A stretch of DNA of 64,000 bases from CAYVQZ01 sp964453435 (GCA_964453435.1 CAYVQZ010000021.1:6987-70986); one strand, 5' to 3'. Shown: positions 7,557 through 17,225, numbered from the stretch's first letter. A program made the numbers and translations. The notes: generated by a model not told the origin, from the sequence alone.

Positions 7557-9668
7557 TCACTTCCCGGAAACGACCGGCAGTACGATTCCCGACGGGTGCT
7601 CGGCATTCCGGTAGACCGTGATGACCGGCACGATATTGGTCGGGTCGTCGGCCTTGTTACTCGGTGAAAGTTTGGGGTGCAAACGGAAGGTCGGGTAATC
7701 GGCGCATGCTATTGATACGCGGATTCGATGGCCCTTTCGAAACACCCAGCACGTCGGCTGGAGGTCGAAATAGAGCCTCACGGTTCTTCGAGCCGCAAGT
7801 ATCCCGTCCTCATAGTGGTCCTTCTCATAGCCGTGCCACGGCAAATCCGGAAGCACTTCAATGCCGGTCCTGCCCGAATATATCATCTCATCATTGTCGC
7901 GCAACCCGGCGAAACCCGCCCGCAGACATCCTTCTGTGACAAGAAGAGATACACCCTCCTTGTCAACATCTTCAAGAAACACGAACACGTCTCCATAGTC
8001 TGCCGAGGACGATATCCACATTTCCACAATCGGATGACCGGTCACTTCGGTGTCCGCCGGCAAGGGAGCGGATGTATACGTAAGGCATTTCTTGTCCTTC
8101 TCGGTCCTGACGGGCAAGGCGTCCGGAACAATACCCATGAGCCCGAGCCAGCGATTCCCTTCGTTTGTTCCATAGCGCGACCCATGGCTGAAATCGGCGG
8201 TGTAGAGGTCTGCCCCGTCGGATGTTCGGTGTATCGTGAGACCGTGTCCGGCGTCGAAGTAAAAACGCGTCCGTTTTTCTCTTTCGAGCGGCCATTCACG
8301 TTCAAACCGCCACGTTCCGCCATTCATGACATAGACGAAAATCGGCGGTTCCCTGTCAATCCCATTCTCGATCCCTTTCAGATACCGGTCGAAAAAGCGG
8401 AGCCGCTCGATGTTGAACCCGGCCACGACTTTGTTTTCGTTCTCTCCGAAATATTTCCAAAACGGCCCCATGCCCGTATGGTAGCCCGCTCCGATTATCA
8501 TCTTTGATGGATTCGTCTCCTTCATGGTGCAGTACAATTCGGTCGTTCCGCGGGCGAAGCCGTCCATCCATGCGCCGAAATTGTAGATGGGGATGCCGAA
8601 ATCCATGATATCCGGAATGTGGCCGCTCGGACTCAAGTCATAGGAGTCGAGATCGGGAAACTCGTCCGGCGCCAGCCCGTCAATGAAGAAGCCGTCCTTC
8701 GCCCACGAATGGTAATCCAAATTGCTTTTGTGGTCGTACGTGGCCAGAAAGTAAACATGGTTTCGAGCGTTTCCATCGGAATACTGTGGCGGGTCGTTCG
8801 GATTCGTCGGATACGCGTAATCATCCAGAAAGCTGCCGTTCGCGTTCTTGTCCAGCGGTATTTCGTCAATCAATATGCCGTCGCCGTCCTCGTCGACGAC
8901 GGGCGCGGCCGGCAGAATATCCTCCTTCGGGTTGTACTCGTTCCGGTTCAGCGCGTCGAGCTTCTCGGAGTAGCGTGTCATGAATTCGTACAGGTATATG
9001 CCTCCCGGATATACTTCCCCCGTGTAGCCGTCCAGCGGCACAACCGCCGGTATGATGCACTTCAGCGCTTCCGGTTTCTTCGAGGCCGTGACGAACTGCG
9101 AATACCCGAGGTATGAACCGCCGAACATGCCGACGTTCCCATCGCACCAGGACTGCCGCGAAATCCAGTTCACGAGTTCGCCGCCGTCCTCTCCAATCTG
9201 CGGCATGAAATCCATCTTCCGGCCGAATGAGGCTCCCGTGCCGCGCATATCCGCGATAACGTACGCATACCCGTGGGACAACAGCAATCTGGTCATATCA
9301 TTGACCGACGCGTCGAAAATGGGTCCGCCGACGCCCGTTCTCATTCGCGCCACCAGTCTCTGCACCCAGGTCATATGAAGATACACATACGAACGCGTGT
9401 ACGGCGTGAACTGAAACACCACCGGAAAGGAAGCTCGCTCCGGTCCGTCAGATGGCAGGAATATGTCGACAGCCAGCTTTGTGCCGTCGCTCATCTCGAC
9501 ATACTCTGACTTCTTCTCGAACCCTTTGTATTCCGGAACGGTGTACCCCGAATACTCGAAGGGTCTGCTCACCTTAGGCGCCCGCTCGCCGGTCTTTGCC
9601 GTCGCGCAACCGATCACGAGACCGAGCACGATGATGACGCCGTATCCGACTCGGAATAACTCTCTCAT
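7557..9668 (-). CDS. Lipoprotein CocE/NonD-family alpha/beta hydrolase (X-Pro dipeptidyl-peptidase S15 type)
   Basis: About 703 residues from ATG 9668, chosen over an in-frame GTG at 9686 because AAGGAG sits just upstream of the ATG and the signal peptide begins there. The N-terminus is a lipoprotein signal with lipobox LVIGC. The hydrolase domain has the nucleophile elbow GGSYLG (Ser near residue 185) and an oxyanion region RGTGAS. A C-terminal jelly-roll (from about residue 500, 'PLPADTEVTGHPIVEMWISSS') is typical of the S15/CocE family. The family cleaves esters or acyl-peptides; the substrate cannot be told. It is probably anchored to a membrane facing the periplasm. It follows the nucleoside hydrolase by 74 bases and is the last gene of the minus-strand group. 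Confidence 0.85.
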   Translation of the reverse strand: MRELFRVGYGVIIVLGLVIGCATAKTGERAPKVSRPFEYSGYTVPEYKGFEKKSEYVEMSDGTKLAVDIFLPSDGPERASFPVVFQFTPYTRSYVYLHMTWVQRLVARMRTGVGGPIFDASVNDMTRLLLSHGYAYVIADMRGTGASFGRKMDFMPQIGEDGGELVNWISRQSWCDGNVGMFGGSYLGYSQFVTASKKPEALKCIIPAVVPLDGYTGEVYPGGIYLYEFMTRYSEKLDALNRNEYNPKEDILPAAPVVDEDGDGILIDEIPLDKNANGSFLDDYAYPTNPNDPPQYSDGNARNHVYFLATYDHKSNLDYHSWAKDGFFIDGLAPDEFPDLDSYDLSPSGHIPDIMDFGIPIYNFGAWMDGFARGTTELYCTMKETNPSKMIIGAGYHTGMGPFWKYFGENENKVVAGFNIERLRFFDRYLKGIENGIDREPPIFVYVMNGGTWRFEREWPLEREKRTRFYFDAGHGLTIHRTSDGADLYTADFSHGSRYGTNEGNRWLGLMGIVPDALPVRTEKDKKCLTYTSAPLPADTEVTGHPIVEMWISSSADYGDVFVFLEDVDKEGVSLLVTEGCLRAGFAGLRDNDEMIYSGRTGIEVLPDLPWHGYEKDHYEDGILAARRTVRLYFDLQPTCWVFRKGHRIRVSIACADYPTFRLHPKLSPSNKADDPTNIVPVITVYRNAEHPSGIVLPVVSGK

Positions 9669-9742
9669 TTCTCCTTGCCTTTCCACCTCATCTCTGAAGT
9701 TTTGCGCGCTACCGTAAAAGAAGCCGACGAACGCGTTGCCGA

Positions 9743-10663
9743 TCAGACAAGGATGCGCTCGAGCAGGAACCGCATGAACTCATCGGCTCGGGCGTCGGTG
9801 GCCACCCGCACAGTGTTCCACTCCGCGTGATTGCAGCGATTCACGACGGTAAGTCCGGCCGTCAGCTCGCCTTTCGTTTCAATCACGACATTCAGCATCA
9901 TCGTGTCGAGAAATTCAGTCGTGAACGCGGCCGCGCACGCCAGCGCATCGTGCATCGGCGTCTCGTTCAGGCCGATAACATCAAGCCATCGCCTTGTCAT
10001 TGTATAGAGCGCCTCGGTGGCGTCCGCGCCGTGTTTTCCGATTTGCTCGATGTGGCTTTCCCTCAGCAGTGTGGGCATCGTCACGTTCACGCCCACCATC
10101 GTTATCGGAACGCCGGATTGAAAGACAACTCGCGCCGCCTCCGGGTCCGCCACCAGATTGTAGTCGATCGGCCGCTCGCCGAACAGCTCCATTTCCCTGG
10201 GACCGTAAAACGGCATGCCGCCCATGACGACGATTTCCTTGATGAGAAACGCAAGCTCGGGTTTTTCCGTCAACAGCTTCCCGAAGTTCGTCTGAGGGCC
10301 AATAAGCAGAACCTTGATTTCGCCCGGATATTTCCTGAGCAGCGTCTCGATGAGTTCGGAGGTGGAGGTTTCTGATATTTCCGGACCCCCCTTTCCATCA
10401 AGAAAACCTTCGCCCTCGTGACCCATGAGGTACGCGCCGCGGTCAGGGTTCAGAGGACTGTTCTCTCCCGCTGCAACCGGCACGTCTGGTTTTCCGAGTA
10501 GGTTGAGCAGTTTTTTGGCCATCCGGGCCCGCAGCCGCGCATCGGCCCAAACTGTCGTGACGGCCTCTATTTCGATCTCCGGCGAATTCGCGAGCATGGC
10601 CAGCGCATAGGCGTCGTCGACATCGGTTCCAATATCGGTATCGAGAATTATGCGTTGCTTCAT
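9743..10663 (-). CDS. Inosine-uridine preferring nucleoside hydrolase family protein
   Basis: 306 residues from ATG 10663, which has a good GAGGAGACAG Shine-Dalgarno immediately upstream; an apparent extension to 10801 has low-complexity, non-homologous sequence and is rejected. The N-terminal calcium-binding signature DTDIGTDVDDAYALAML defines the IunH/ribonucleoside hydrolase family. Later family features are the NVTMPTLL segment and the active-site region PMHDALA. It would hydrolyse the N-glycosidic bond of nucleosides to base and ribose in purine/pyrimidine salvage; base preference cannot be read from sequence. It lies 212 bases downstream of manC, so operon membership is uncertain. Confidence 0.88.
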   Translation of the reverse strand: MKQRIILDTDIGTDVDDAYALAMLANSPEIEIEAVTTVWADARLRARMAKKLLNLLGKPDVPVAAGENSPLNPDRGAYLMGHEGEGFLDGKGGPEISETSTSELIETLLRKYPGEIKVLLIGPQTNFGKLLTEKPELAFLIKEIVVMGGMPFYGPREMELFGERPIDYNLVADPEAARVVFQSGVPITMVGVNVTMPTLLRESHIEQIGKHGADATEALYTMTRRWLDVIGLNETPMHDALACAAAFTTEFLDTMMLNVVIETKGELTAGLTVVNRCNHAEWNTVRVATDARADEFMRFLLERILV

Positions 10664-10875
10664 CTGTCTCCTCTCTCGACAAGAGGGGGTTCGGGGAGTT
10701 CTCGACGTCTGCAGATTCCCGCGTACATCCACAAATTTCGCGCTCCGGGCGGCCTTCGGGCCGGGGTTGTTCTCATAGCCATGAAGCGCGGTCCGGAGCA
10801 AGGTCTTTTTCGAATGCCATGACTCTCGGCCTCTGCAAGGCGCTCCCGCTGCTGGGCGCGCTCGCCAAAAAGTCG

Positions 10876-11967
10876 CTACAGATACGTGTCAAGCCCTCGC
10901 TTCTTCAACTCATCGACCACGCTCCGGACGTCGGGAGCTTTCTCCTTGGCGCAAACCAATATCGCGTCTTCGGTTTCGATAATAACGATGTCTTTCAGGC
11001 CGATGACAGCCACGAGTTTCTTGGTGCTGTGAATGATGTTGCCGGTGGACTCGATGGAGATGACTTCGGCATTGAGGAAGTTTCCGTTCTCATCCTTCGG
11101 CCAGATTTGTTCCATCGCGGCCCAGCTTCCAATATCGCTCCACCCGAAATCACCCTTCAGCAGTACGACATCTTCTGCTTTCTCCATCACTCCGAAATCG
11201 ATCGACTCCGGCTCGAGCGACGCGTACACCTTTTCCGTCACTTTGCGTTCCGTTTCCTTCCCGATGACGCCCTCGATTTTCGCGAGGCCCTCGTACAGAG
11301 CGGGCAGGTGAGTCTTTATCTGTTCCAGAATTGTCTCCGCCGTCCATACAAACATCCCGCTGTTCCACAGGTAGGTTCCCGTTTTCAGAAATTTCTGCGC
11401 CGTCGAGCGGCTGGGCTTTTCTTTGAAGGCCTCTACGACGTAAACATCCTCGCCCTGCACGGTATCGAGTTTCTCACCTATCTGGATGTAACCGTAACCG
11501 GTCTCGGGGAGCGTCGGCTCTATGCCGATAGTGACGAGGCATTTTCTGGTCCTGGCCGCCTCAGCCGCCGCCTTGATCGTCTTGCGGAAGCGGTTGCCGT
11601 TCACGACAAGATGGTCTGAAGGCAGAATCACCATGACGCCGTCTTTGTCACGGCTGCGAATGTGGGTGGCGGCCAGCCCGATGCACGGGGCCGTGTTCTT
11701 TCCCTCCGGCTCAACCAGGATATTCTCGGTCGGAACATCGGCGAGCTGCTCGTTAATTTCCTTGAAATGCGCCTCGCCAACCACTACAATGATGTGATCG
11801 GCGTCCACCAACGGAGTAAGCCGGTCGACAGTCTCTTGAATCATCGTTCTGTTGCTGACGATTTTGAGAAGCTGCTTGGGCATACTCTTCCTGCTCCTCG
11901 GCCACAACCGCGTGCCGGCCCCGCCGGCCATTATGACCGCATAGAGTCTGCCATCCTTTTTTGTCAT
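10876..11967 (-). CDS. manC: Mannose-1-phosphate guanylyltransferase
   Basis: The 363-residue protein starts with the nucleotidyltransferase signature MAGGAGTRLWPRSR, followed by the PKQLLK lysine motif. It contains the ILPSDH segment and a GDP-mannose pyrophosphorylase fold. It lacks the C-terminal cupin isomerase domain of bifunctional ManC enzymes, which is consistent with the separate manA gene at 13674. It makes GDP-mannose from mannose-1-phosphate and GTP for polysaccharide or glycolipid synthesis. The genes for phosphomannomutase, phosphomannose isomerase and this enzyme lie on one strand, covering fructose-6-phosphate to GDP-mannose. Confidence 0.93.
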   Translation of the reverse strand: MTKKDGRLYAVIMAGGAGTRLWPRSRKSMPKQLLKIVSNRTMIQETVDRLTPLVDADHIIVVVGEAHFKEINEQLADVPTENILVEPEGKNTAPCIGLAATHIRSRDKDGVMVILPSDHLVVNGNRFRKTIKAAAEAARTRKCLVTIGIEPTLPETGYGYIQIGEKLDTVQGEDVYVVEAFKEKPSRSTAQKFLKTGTYLWNSGMFVWTAETILEQIKTHLPALYEGLAKIEGVIGKETERKVTEKVYASLEPESIDFGVMEKAEDVVLLKGDFGWSDIGSWAAMEQIWPKDENGNFLNAEVISIESTGNIIHSTKKLVAVIGLKDIVIIETEDAILVCAKEKAPDVRSVVDELKKRGLDTYL

Positions 11968-12110
11968 TGCACTATCCCCCCTTGAAATCGGCGAAAGGAA
12001 AGCGATGCCTCCTCATACCGAAAAAGAAACCCGGCGACTCCGCTTCGTTCCGAACTGGCGGTATTGAACATTGAAATCGCTGTGAGCCTCTTTGTCAAAC
12101 TCGACCGCGT

Positions 12111-12815
12111 TCATGGCCGCTCGCCCAGATACTCGCGGGCCCGTTCATGCATCCGGTTCAAGAGATTCGTGAGGTCCACGCGCAAATTCTCCATTTCCTC
12201 GCTTCCGGCATCCGCCCGAACGTAAATGGGCGCTTCGTAGAAAAACACGAGACGAGAGAACGGGAGTGGCAAGAGAGTCTTGTCCCAACTGTTGAACATA
12301 ATCTTCGGCTTCGCCCACCACATCACGGGAAGCAACGGGAGGCCTGTTTCCTTCGCGAGCTTGATGATTCCTATCTTTGCCACTCCAAACGGGCCGCGGG
12401 GGCCATCGGCCACGAGTCCGGCGCTGCAGCGGGTGGTATTCACCTTCTCCACCATGACCTCGAGCGCCTGTCTTCCTCCCCGCGAGCTCGAACCCCTCGC
12501 GCTTTGAAAGCCGAACAACTTCACCGTCCGGTCAATCAGTTCGCCGTCCCGGCTCCGGCTCAGCATCACGATTCCGTTTCGATTCCGGAAATGATACGCG
12601 AAGTACAGCAACCCCTGATGCCAGGAGACAAACAACATGGGCTCGCCCCGGCGCAGAAAGGTGTCCTCGTGTTCCTTCCCGATGACTGTGACGCGAAGAG
12701 TCCGGAACACGATGTTCGCAAAGAGGTGGAAAAGCCTGGGCGCGGTGGCCAGGAGAAGCCTGAACCTCCAGTCGAACTCCCGTTTGTCATCTCGGTGAGC
12801 CGGGTTCGCTTCCAC
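12111..12815 (-). CDS. DUF374 lysophospholipid acyltransferase-like protein
   Basis: 234 residues from GTG 12815. Family landmarks are SWHQGLLYFAY (the HxxxxD-like acyltransferase block with modified spacing), GSSSRGG and VADGPRGP, all diagnostic of DUF374 (pfam04028), a relative of the LpxL/PlsC acyltransferases. It probably acylates a lipid or lipid A-type precursor at the inner membrane. It starts 6 bases after the uppP stop, so the two are translated from one mRNA; the pairing with an undecaprenyl-diphosphatase fits an envelope role. The exact acceptor is unknown. Confidence 0.82.
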   Translation of the reverse strand: MEANPAHRDDKREFDWRFRLLLATAPRLFHLFANIVFRTLRVTVIGKEHEDTFLRRGEPMLFVSWHQGLLYFAYHFRNRNGIVMLSRSRDGELIDRTVKLFGFQSARGSSSRGGRQALEVMVEKVNTTRCSAGLVADGPRGPFGVAKIGIIKLAKETGLPLLPVMWWAKPKIMFNSWDKTLLPLPFSRLVFFYEAPIYVRADAGSEEMENLRVDLTNLLNRMHERAREYLGERP

Positions 12816-12821
12816 GGTTGT

Positions 12822-13661
12822 TCAACCCCTTGTGACGCCGAGCACGATAGCAAGAACACCGATAAGCCAGCAATAGTATGCAAACAAAAAAATCCTTCCG
12901 CGCTTCACAACGCCGAGTAGCACGATCAGCGAAACGATCCCGGCGCCGGCGGCGACAATTGCGCCCGCAATCATCGATGCGGTGACCGGTTGCGGCGTCG
13001 ACATTGCGCCCGGAAGCAAAAACGCCCTTTGTTCAAAAATCAGCGCTCCGATGATGGCCGGAATCGACAGAAGAAAAGAGAACCGCGCGGCCAACTCGCG
13101 CGGCAGACCGAGCAGCAGCGCCACGGCGATCGTCGAGCCTGACCGGGATACGCCCGGCGCAATCGCGAGTCCCTGGGCCGCTCCGATCGCCAGCGCCTGA
13201 AAGAGAGACACCGTTCCGGGATTGTCTCGCCGGGTCTCCGTGTCCCTCCCCCTGCACGTCCACCACGTGCCCATGAGGAGGAAGCCGGTGACAAGGAGCC
13301 CGATCCCCGCTGCGGTGATGGAAGCGAACAACCACCTGAAATGCTCGGAAAAGCCGACCCCTATGAGCGCCGTTGGGACGCACCCCACCGCAATCGCGAT
13401 AAGAAGCCGGTCCTCCGGTTGGTCCCACGCTTTTTCCCGGACGATCCGCAAGCCGGCACGGGCCAATTCGCCGATATCTTCTCTGAAGACAACGAGAATG
13501 GCCGCCAGCGTGGCCACATGGAGCAACACATCAAACAAAAGCTGGGGCTCCACCATCCCGAACAGGTTCTGCAGGATCACGAGGTGCCCGGAACTGCTGA
13601 CCGGCAGGAATTCCGTGACCCCTTGCACAAGCCCCAGAATAAGAGATTCGACAAGAGAAAT
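12822..13661 (-). CDS. uppP: Undecaprenyl-diphosphatase, apparently with an ATT start codon
   Basis: A multi-spanning membrane enzyme that recycles undecaprenyl diphosphate for cell-wall and polysaccharide synthesis. The signatures LVQGVTEFLPVSSSGH near the N-terminus and GVSRSGSTI in the middle are the two UppP/BacA active-site motifs. Family members start about ten residues before the first motif (M-S-L-x-E-A-x-I-L-G). Here the matching residues SLVESLILGLVQG are encoded directly after an ATT codon at 13661, with an in-frame TAG two codons further up, so no ATG, GTG or TTG is available there. A GTG at 13628 would cut off the conserved first helix. TTGAGGA overlapping the manA stop is a fitting Shine-Dalgarno about 10 bases before the ATT. 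With this start the protein has 279 residues, normal for the family. Confidence 0.85.
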   Translation of the reverse strand: MSLVESLILGLVQGVTEFLPVSSSGHLVILQNLFGMVEPQLLFDVLLHVATLAAILVVFREDIGELARAGLRIVREKAWDQPEDRLLIAIAVGCVPTALIGVGFSEHFRWLFASITAAGIGLLVTGFLLMGTWWTCRGRDTETRRDNPGTVSLFQALAIGAAQGLAIAPGVSRSGSTIAVALLLGLPRELAARFSFLLSIPAIIGALIFEQRAFLLPGAMSTPQPVTASMIAGAIVAAGAGIVSLIVLLGVVKRGRIFLFAYYCWLIGVLAIVLGVTRG

Positions 13662-13673
13662 GGTTTTCTATCC

Positions 13674-14750
13674 TCAATCAAAGACGATCCTGCGGATCGT
13701 CTCTTCCGGTAGTCCCTTCAATTGCAGCCGCTGCCGTATCTCGACTTCGATATCAGGGACGTAAATACGAAGGAGTTCGCACTGTTTGCCGGGCTCGATT
13801 GTGAAGTCGCCCAGCGAAGCCGGCACGAGCGCCGAATCGCCCTTTGCAACAGGCGTGTCTTGCTTGCCCTTCGCTCGAATGACCGCATCTCCGCTGACCA
13901 CCATGAGCGACTCGCATCGTTTCTTTCCGGTCGACTGGTGTGCCGGCTCGCTTAGTCTCATTAATTCGGCGGCAAAAAACGGACATGCCACCAGGAACAC
14001 GATGCGATTTCTGCCGTCTTCGACCTCTACAGGCGCCACTTTGTCCGGCGAACGGTCGTCGAAATTAATGGATTCGAGCGCCTGCTCAACGTGAAGCTCC
14101 CGCTGCTTGCCGTCGGCGCCGACCCGTCCCCAGTCATACACACGGAACGTGGTGTCGGAATTCTGTTGTATTTCGCAAATCACAAGCCCTTTGCCCATTG
14201 CGTGGACGCAGCCGGCGGGGACAAATATCATGTCACCCGTCGCAACGTTGAATGTGTTCAGAAGCTCTGGTACCGTGTCGTTCCGGATCGCTTTTTCGAA
14301 TTCACGCCGTGTAACGCCCGGCTTCAGCCCTTTTATCAAGGTTGCGCCGGCATCCGCGTGCATGATGTGCCACGCCTCGGTCTTCGGTTCCGCTCCGGGG
14401 AAAATGGAGGCCGTTCTCTTGTCCGGATGCACTTGAACCGAGAGCAGCGCGTTCGCATCGATGAATTTATTCAGGAGCGGAAATCTCCCGCGCTCGTCGA
14501 CAACACCGGCGAGCGCGCGCTTGTTCGCGGCGAACACCTCGGCCAGGGTCTTGCCCGCCAATGGTCCGTTGCGGATGCCGTTGATATCGTCGTTGCGACA
14601 CGATATTTCCCATGACTCGCCGATTGGCTCATCGGGTGGCAGCTCTTTCCCGAGCATGCTCTCGAGCCTTCTCCCCCCCCAGATGCGGGGCTTGAAGATT
14701 GGCTCGAGAGCCAGCGGGTACAAATCCCGGGCTTCAATTCGAAGATTCAT
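13674..14750 (-). CDS. manA: Mannose-6-phosphate isomerase, type I
   Basis: 358 residues. The N-terminal PIFKPRIWGGRRLE and ESWEIS motifs and the zinc-site motif VQVHPD identify a class I cupin-type phosphomannose isomerase, close to the Bacillus/short type. It interconverts fructose-6-phosphate and mannose-6-phosphate, feeding phosphomannomutase (15867-17225) and ManC (10876-11967). Its stop codon overlaps the apparent ribosome-binding site of uppP, which suggests translational coupling. Confidence 0.93.
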   Translation of the reverse strand: MNLRIEARDLYPLALEPIFKPRIWGGRRLESMLGKELPPDEPIGESWEISCRNDDINGIRNGPLAGKTLAEVFAANKRALAGVVDERGRFPLLNKFIDANALLSVQVHPDKRTASIFPGAEPKTEAWHIMHADAGATLIKGLKPGVTRREFEKAIRNDTVPELLNTFNVATGDMIFVPAGCVHAMGKGLVICEIQQNSDTTFRVYDWGRVGADGKQRELHVEQALESINFDDRSPDKVAPVEVEDGRNRIVFLVACPFFAAELMRLSEPAHQSTGKKRCESLMVVSGDAVIRAKGKQDTPVAKGDSALVPASLGDFTIEPGKQCELLRIYVPDIEVEIRQRLQLKGLPEETIRRIVFD

Positions 14751-14801
14751 TATGCCGAAAAGCCAGACAGGGGGTATAGCAGTCCCCTGTATGCGGCTCC
14801 G

Positions 14802-15773
14802 TCACTCCATAATGCCCTTTAGTCGTGACAATATCCGGCGCGCTCCGTCAACAATTTCGTCGATGACTTGCTTTACTGTCGTTATCTCGTGAATAAGTCC
14901 GACACATTGACCTGCGGCAATGGTCGCGCCGTCCAGGTCTCCGCTGAGCCACGCTTGTTGTCCCACCTTGCCGCTGATGTACACGATCAGGTCATCCAGC
15001 GTGGCTCCCTGCTCCTCCATCTCGAGCACTTTCTGCGCGGTCTCGTTCTTCATCACGCGTACGGCATTGCGGATGGAGCGTTCTATCATCATCGTGTCGG
15101 TCTCCTGCGCCCCGACAATCCATTCCTTGAAATTCTGGTGAGCCGGGCACTCCTTGGTGGCGAGGAACCGCGTGCCCATTACCACGCCCTCGGCGCCGAG
15201 CGCCAATGCCGCCACGAACCCACGCGCATTGGCGATGCCGCCGCCGGCTATTACCGGTATGTTCACGCTCTCAGCGGCCCGCGGGATCAGGATAAAAGAG
15301 GTCACGTCGTCCATGCCCGGATGTCCACCGCATTCGAAACCCACAATCGTGACAGCGTCGGCGCCGACAGCTTCGGCCTTTCGCGCGAAACGGACGGCGG
15401 GCACTTTGTGTATCAGCTTGACACCCGCCTCCTTCAAGGCGGGAACAAATGGCTCCGGATTGCGGCCGGAGGTCTCAACGACCGGCGCCTTTTCCTCGGC
15501 TATGACCCGTATGTACCTTTTCGTGATGTCGCCTTCCATGAGAACCGGCAACATCGAGACATTTATCCCAAAGGGCTTCTTCGTCAGGGAACGCGCCTTC
15601 TTGATCTCATCCCGCAACTCCTCCGGGTCGGCAAACGAAGCCGCCGTGATGAGACCCAATCCGCCCGCCTCCGAGACCGCCGAAGCAAGCTCGGCTTTGC
15701 TCAACCATTGCATTCCTCCCTGAATAATGGGATATTCTATCCCGAGCATTTCGGTTAATCTGGTCTTAAACAT
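14802..15773 (-). CDS. Nitronate monooxygenase / FabK-like FMN enzyme
   Basis: 323 residues with the 2-nitropropane dioxygenase (COG2070) TIM-barrel features: N-terminal IEYPIIQGGMQWLS, central GFECGGHPGMDD and the FMN phosphate-binding IPVIAGGGIANARG...GAEGVVMGTRF. The family includes nitronate monooxygenases and the enoyl-ACP reductase FabK; the GFECGGH motif is seen in both. It lies within the GDP-mannose/envelope gene group, 51 bases before manA. A lipid-related FabK role would suit that context, but the sequence does not decide. Confidence 0.85.
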   Translation of the reverse strand: MFKTRLTEMLGIEYPIIQGGMQWLSKAELASAVSEAGGLGLITAASFADPEELRDEIKKARSLTKKPFGINVSMLPVLMEGDITKRYIRVIAEEKAPVVETSGRNPEPFVPALKEAGVKLIHKVPAVRFARKAEAVGADAVTIVGFECGGHPGMDDVTSFILIPRAAESVNIPVIAGGGIANARGFVAALALGAEGVVMGTRFLATKECPAHQNFKEWIVGAQETDTMMIERSIRNAVRVMKNETAQKVLEMEEQGATLDDLIVYISGKVGQQAWLSGDLDGATIAAGQCVGLIHEITTVKQVIDEIVDGARRILSRLKGIME

Positions 15774-15866
15774 GTCCTCTCCCTTTCCATCGCTGCCGGT
15801 TCACCGAACTTTTGAAGACTCTTTCTCCACGCATGGGCGGTGCTCCCGGGCGGTGTCCACCCGCGC

Positions 15867-17225
15867 CTACTGGTTCGCTTCCAGGGTTTTTCTGAGTTCT
15901 CCTTCAATGAGATTCCGTATCTCATCGCGGCGCTTCTCGCTGGTCGCCTCGAAGCGCAGAACGAGGACTGGCTGCGTGTTCGAGGCGCGCACCAGGCCCC
16001 ACCCGTCTTCGAACGTAACCCGCGCGCCGTCAACGTCGATTACATCGTAGCCGTTCTCCTTGAAGCGGCGTGTCAATTCTCCGACCACTTTGAATTTGAT
16101 ATCCTCCGGACACTCCATGCGGATTTCGGGAGTCGAATACACCGTCGGCACATCCGAGAGCAGTTCACTCAGCGGTTTATCCGATTTTGAGATTATCTCC
16201 AGCAATCTGCACGAGGAATAAATGGCGTCATCAAAGCCGAGGTATCGATCGGCGAAAAAGATGTGCCCGCTCATCTCGCCTGCAACCTCTGCTTTCGTCT
16301 CACGCATCTTTTCCTTAATCAGCGAATGCCCCGTTTTCCACATGATTGGCTTGCCGCCATGCTTCGCGATATCATCAAAGAGCGCCTTCGAGCTTTTGAC
16401 CTCCGAAATCACCACTGAACCCGGTTTGCGCGAAAGGATTTCTCGCGCAAAGAGAATCAGCAGTTGGTCGCCCCACAGGATGGTTCCCTTATCGTCTATG
16501 ATCCCGAGCCGGTCGGCGTCGCCGTCGTACGCAATGCCACAGTCAAATCGCTCGTGCCGAGTGCGGTTAATAAGCTCCTCGATGTACTTCGGAACGGTGG
16601 GGTCCGGATGATGATTCGGAAACCTGCCATCCATCTCGCAATACATTTCCTCGACCTCGCAGCCGAGATCGCGCATTATTTTCGGCGCAACCGGCCCCGC
16701 CGTGCCGTTCCCCGCGTCGACAATTACCCTGAGCGGCCTTTCAATTTTAATCCTGTCGATGACAAATCGCTGATATTCGGGAATAATCTCGCGCGTGTCG
16801 TATTCCCCTTTGCCGTCGGCAAAATCGCCCGCCTGGCATATTTTTTTGAGCTTCTGAATCTCTTCTCCGAAGATGGTGCTCTTGTCGATGCATATCTTAA
16901 ACCCGTTCTGGTCCGGAGGGTTATGACTGCCGGTGATGTGCAGGCCGCCGTCTTTCTCAAGATGGTAAAGAGAAAAATAGAACACGGGGGTCGGACAAAT
17001 GCCGATATCCGTCACGTTTAGCCCCGTCGAAAGAAGGGCATCCACGAGTACCTTGTGCAGGCGCGGTGAACTCAGACGGCAATCGCGGCCGACCACAATG
17101 TTTTCCTTGCCCTTGCTCCTCGCGTACGCGCCATAAGCCTTTCCAATACAATTGACTACGTCATCGGTGAGGTCTCGTTCCGCCACTCCCCTGATGTCGT
17201 ATTCTCGGAAAATATCCGGATTCAT
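15867..17225 (-). CDS. Phosphomannomutase/phosphoglucomutase
   Basis: 452 residues from ATG 17225, preceded by AAAGGAGCG; an upstream in-frame extension to 17255 is not needed. The four-domain phosphohexomutase is marked by MNPDIFREYDIRGV at the N-terminus, the phosphoserine loop TGSHNPP, the metal loop DGDADR and the sugar-binding GEMSGH. This is the AlgC/ManB type that converts mannose-6-phosphate to mannose-1-phosphate and can also work on glucose phosphates. It is the first gene of the minus-strand GDP-mannose group, with a promoter just upstream. Confidence 0.93.
   Translation of the reverse strand: MNPDIFREYDIRGVAERDLTDDVVNCIGKAYGAYARSKGKENIVVGRDCRLSSPRLHKVLVDALLSTGLNVTDIGICPTPVFYFSLYHLEKDGGLHITGSHNPPDQNGFKICIDKSTIFGEEIQKLKKICQAGDFADGKGEYDTREIIPEYQRFVIDRIKIERPLRVIVDAGNGTAGPVAPKIMRDLGCEVEEMYCEMDGRFPNHHPDPTVPKYIEELINRTRHERFDCGIAYDGDADRLGIIDDKGTILWGDQLLILFAREILSRKPGSVVISEVKSSKALFDDIAKHGGKPIMWKTGHSLIKEKMRETKAEVAGEMSGHIFFADRYLGFDDAIYSSCRLLEIISKSDKPLSELLSDVPTVYSTPEIRMECPEDIKFKVVGELTRRFKENGYDVIDVDGARVTFEDGWGLVRASNTQPVLVLRFEATSEKRRDEIRNLIEGELRKTLEANQ

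Noticed and set aside
10750..10763. CGGCC-TTCG-GGCCG hairpin as a terminator after manC
   Set aside because: The stem is only 5 bp, and on the relevant strand no T-run follows it.
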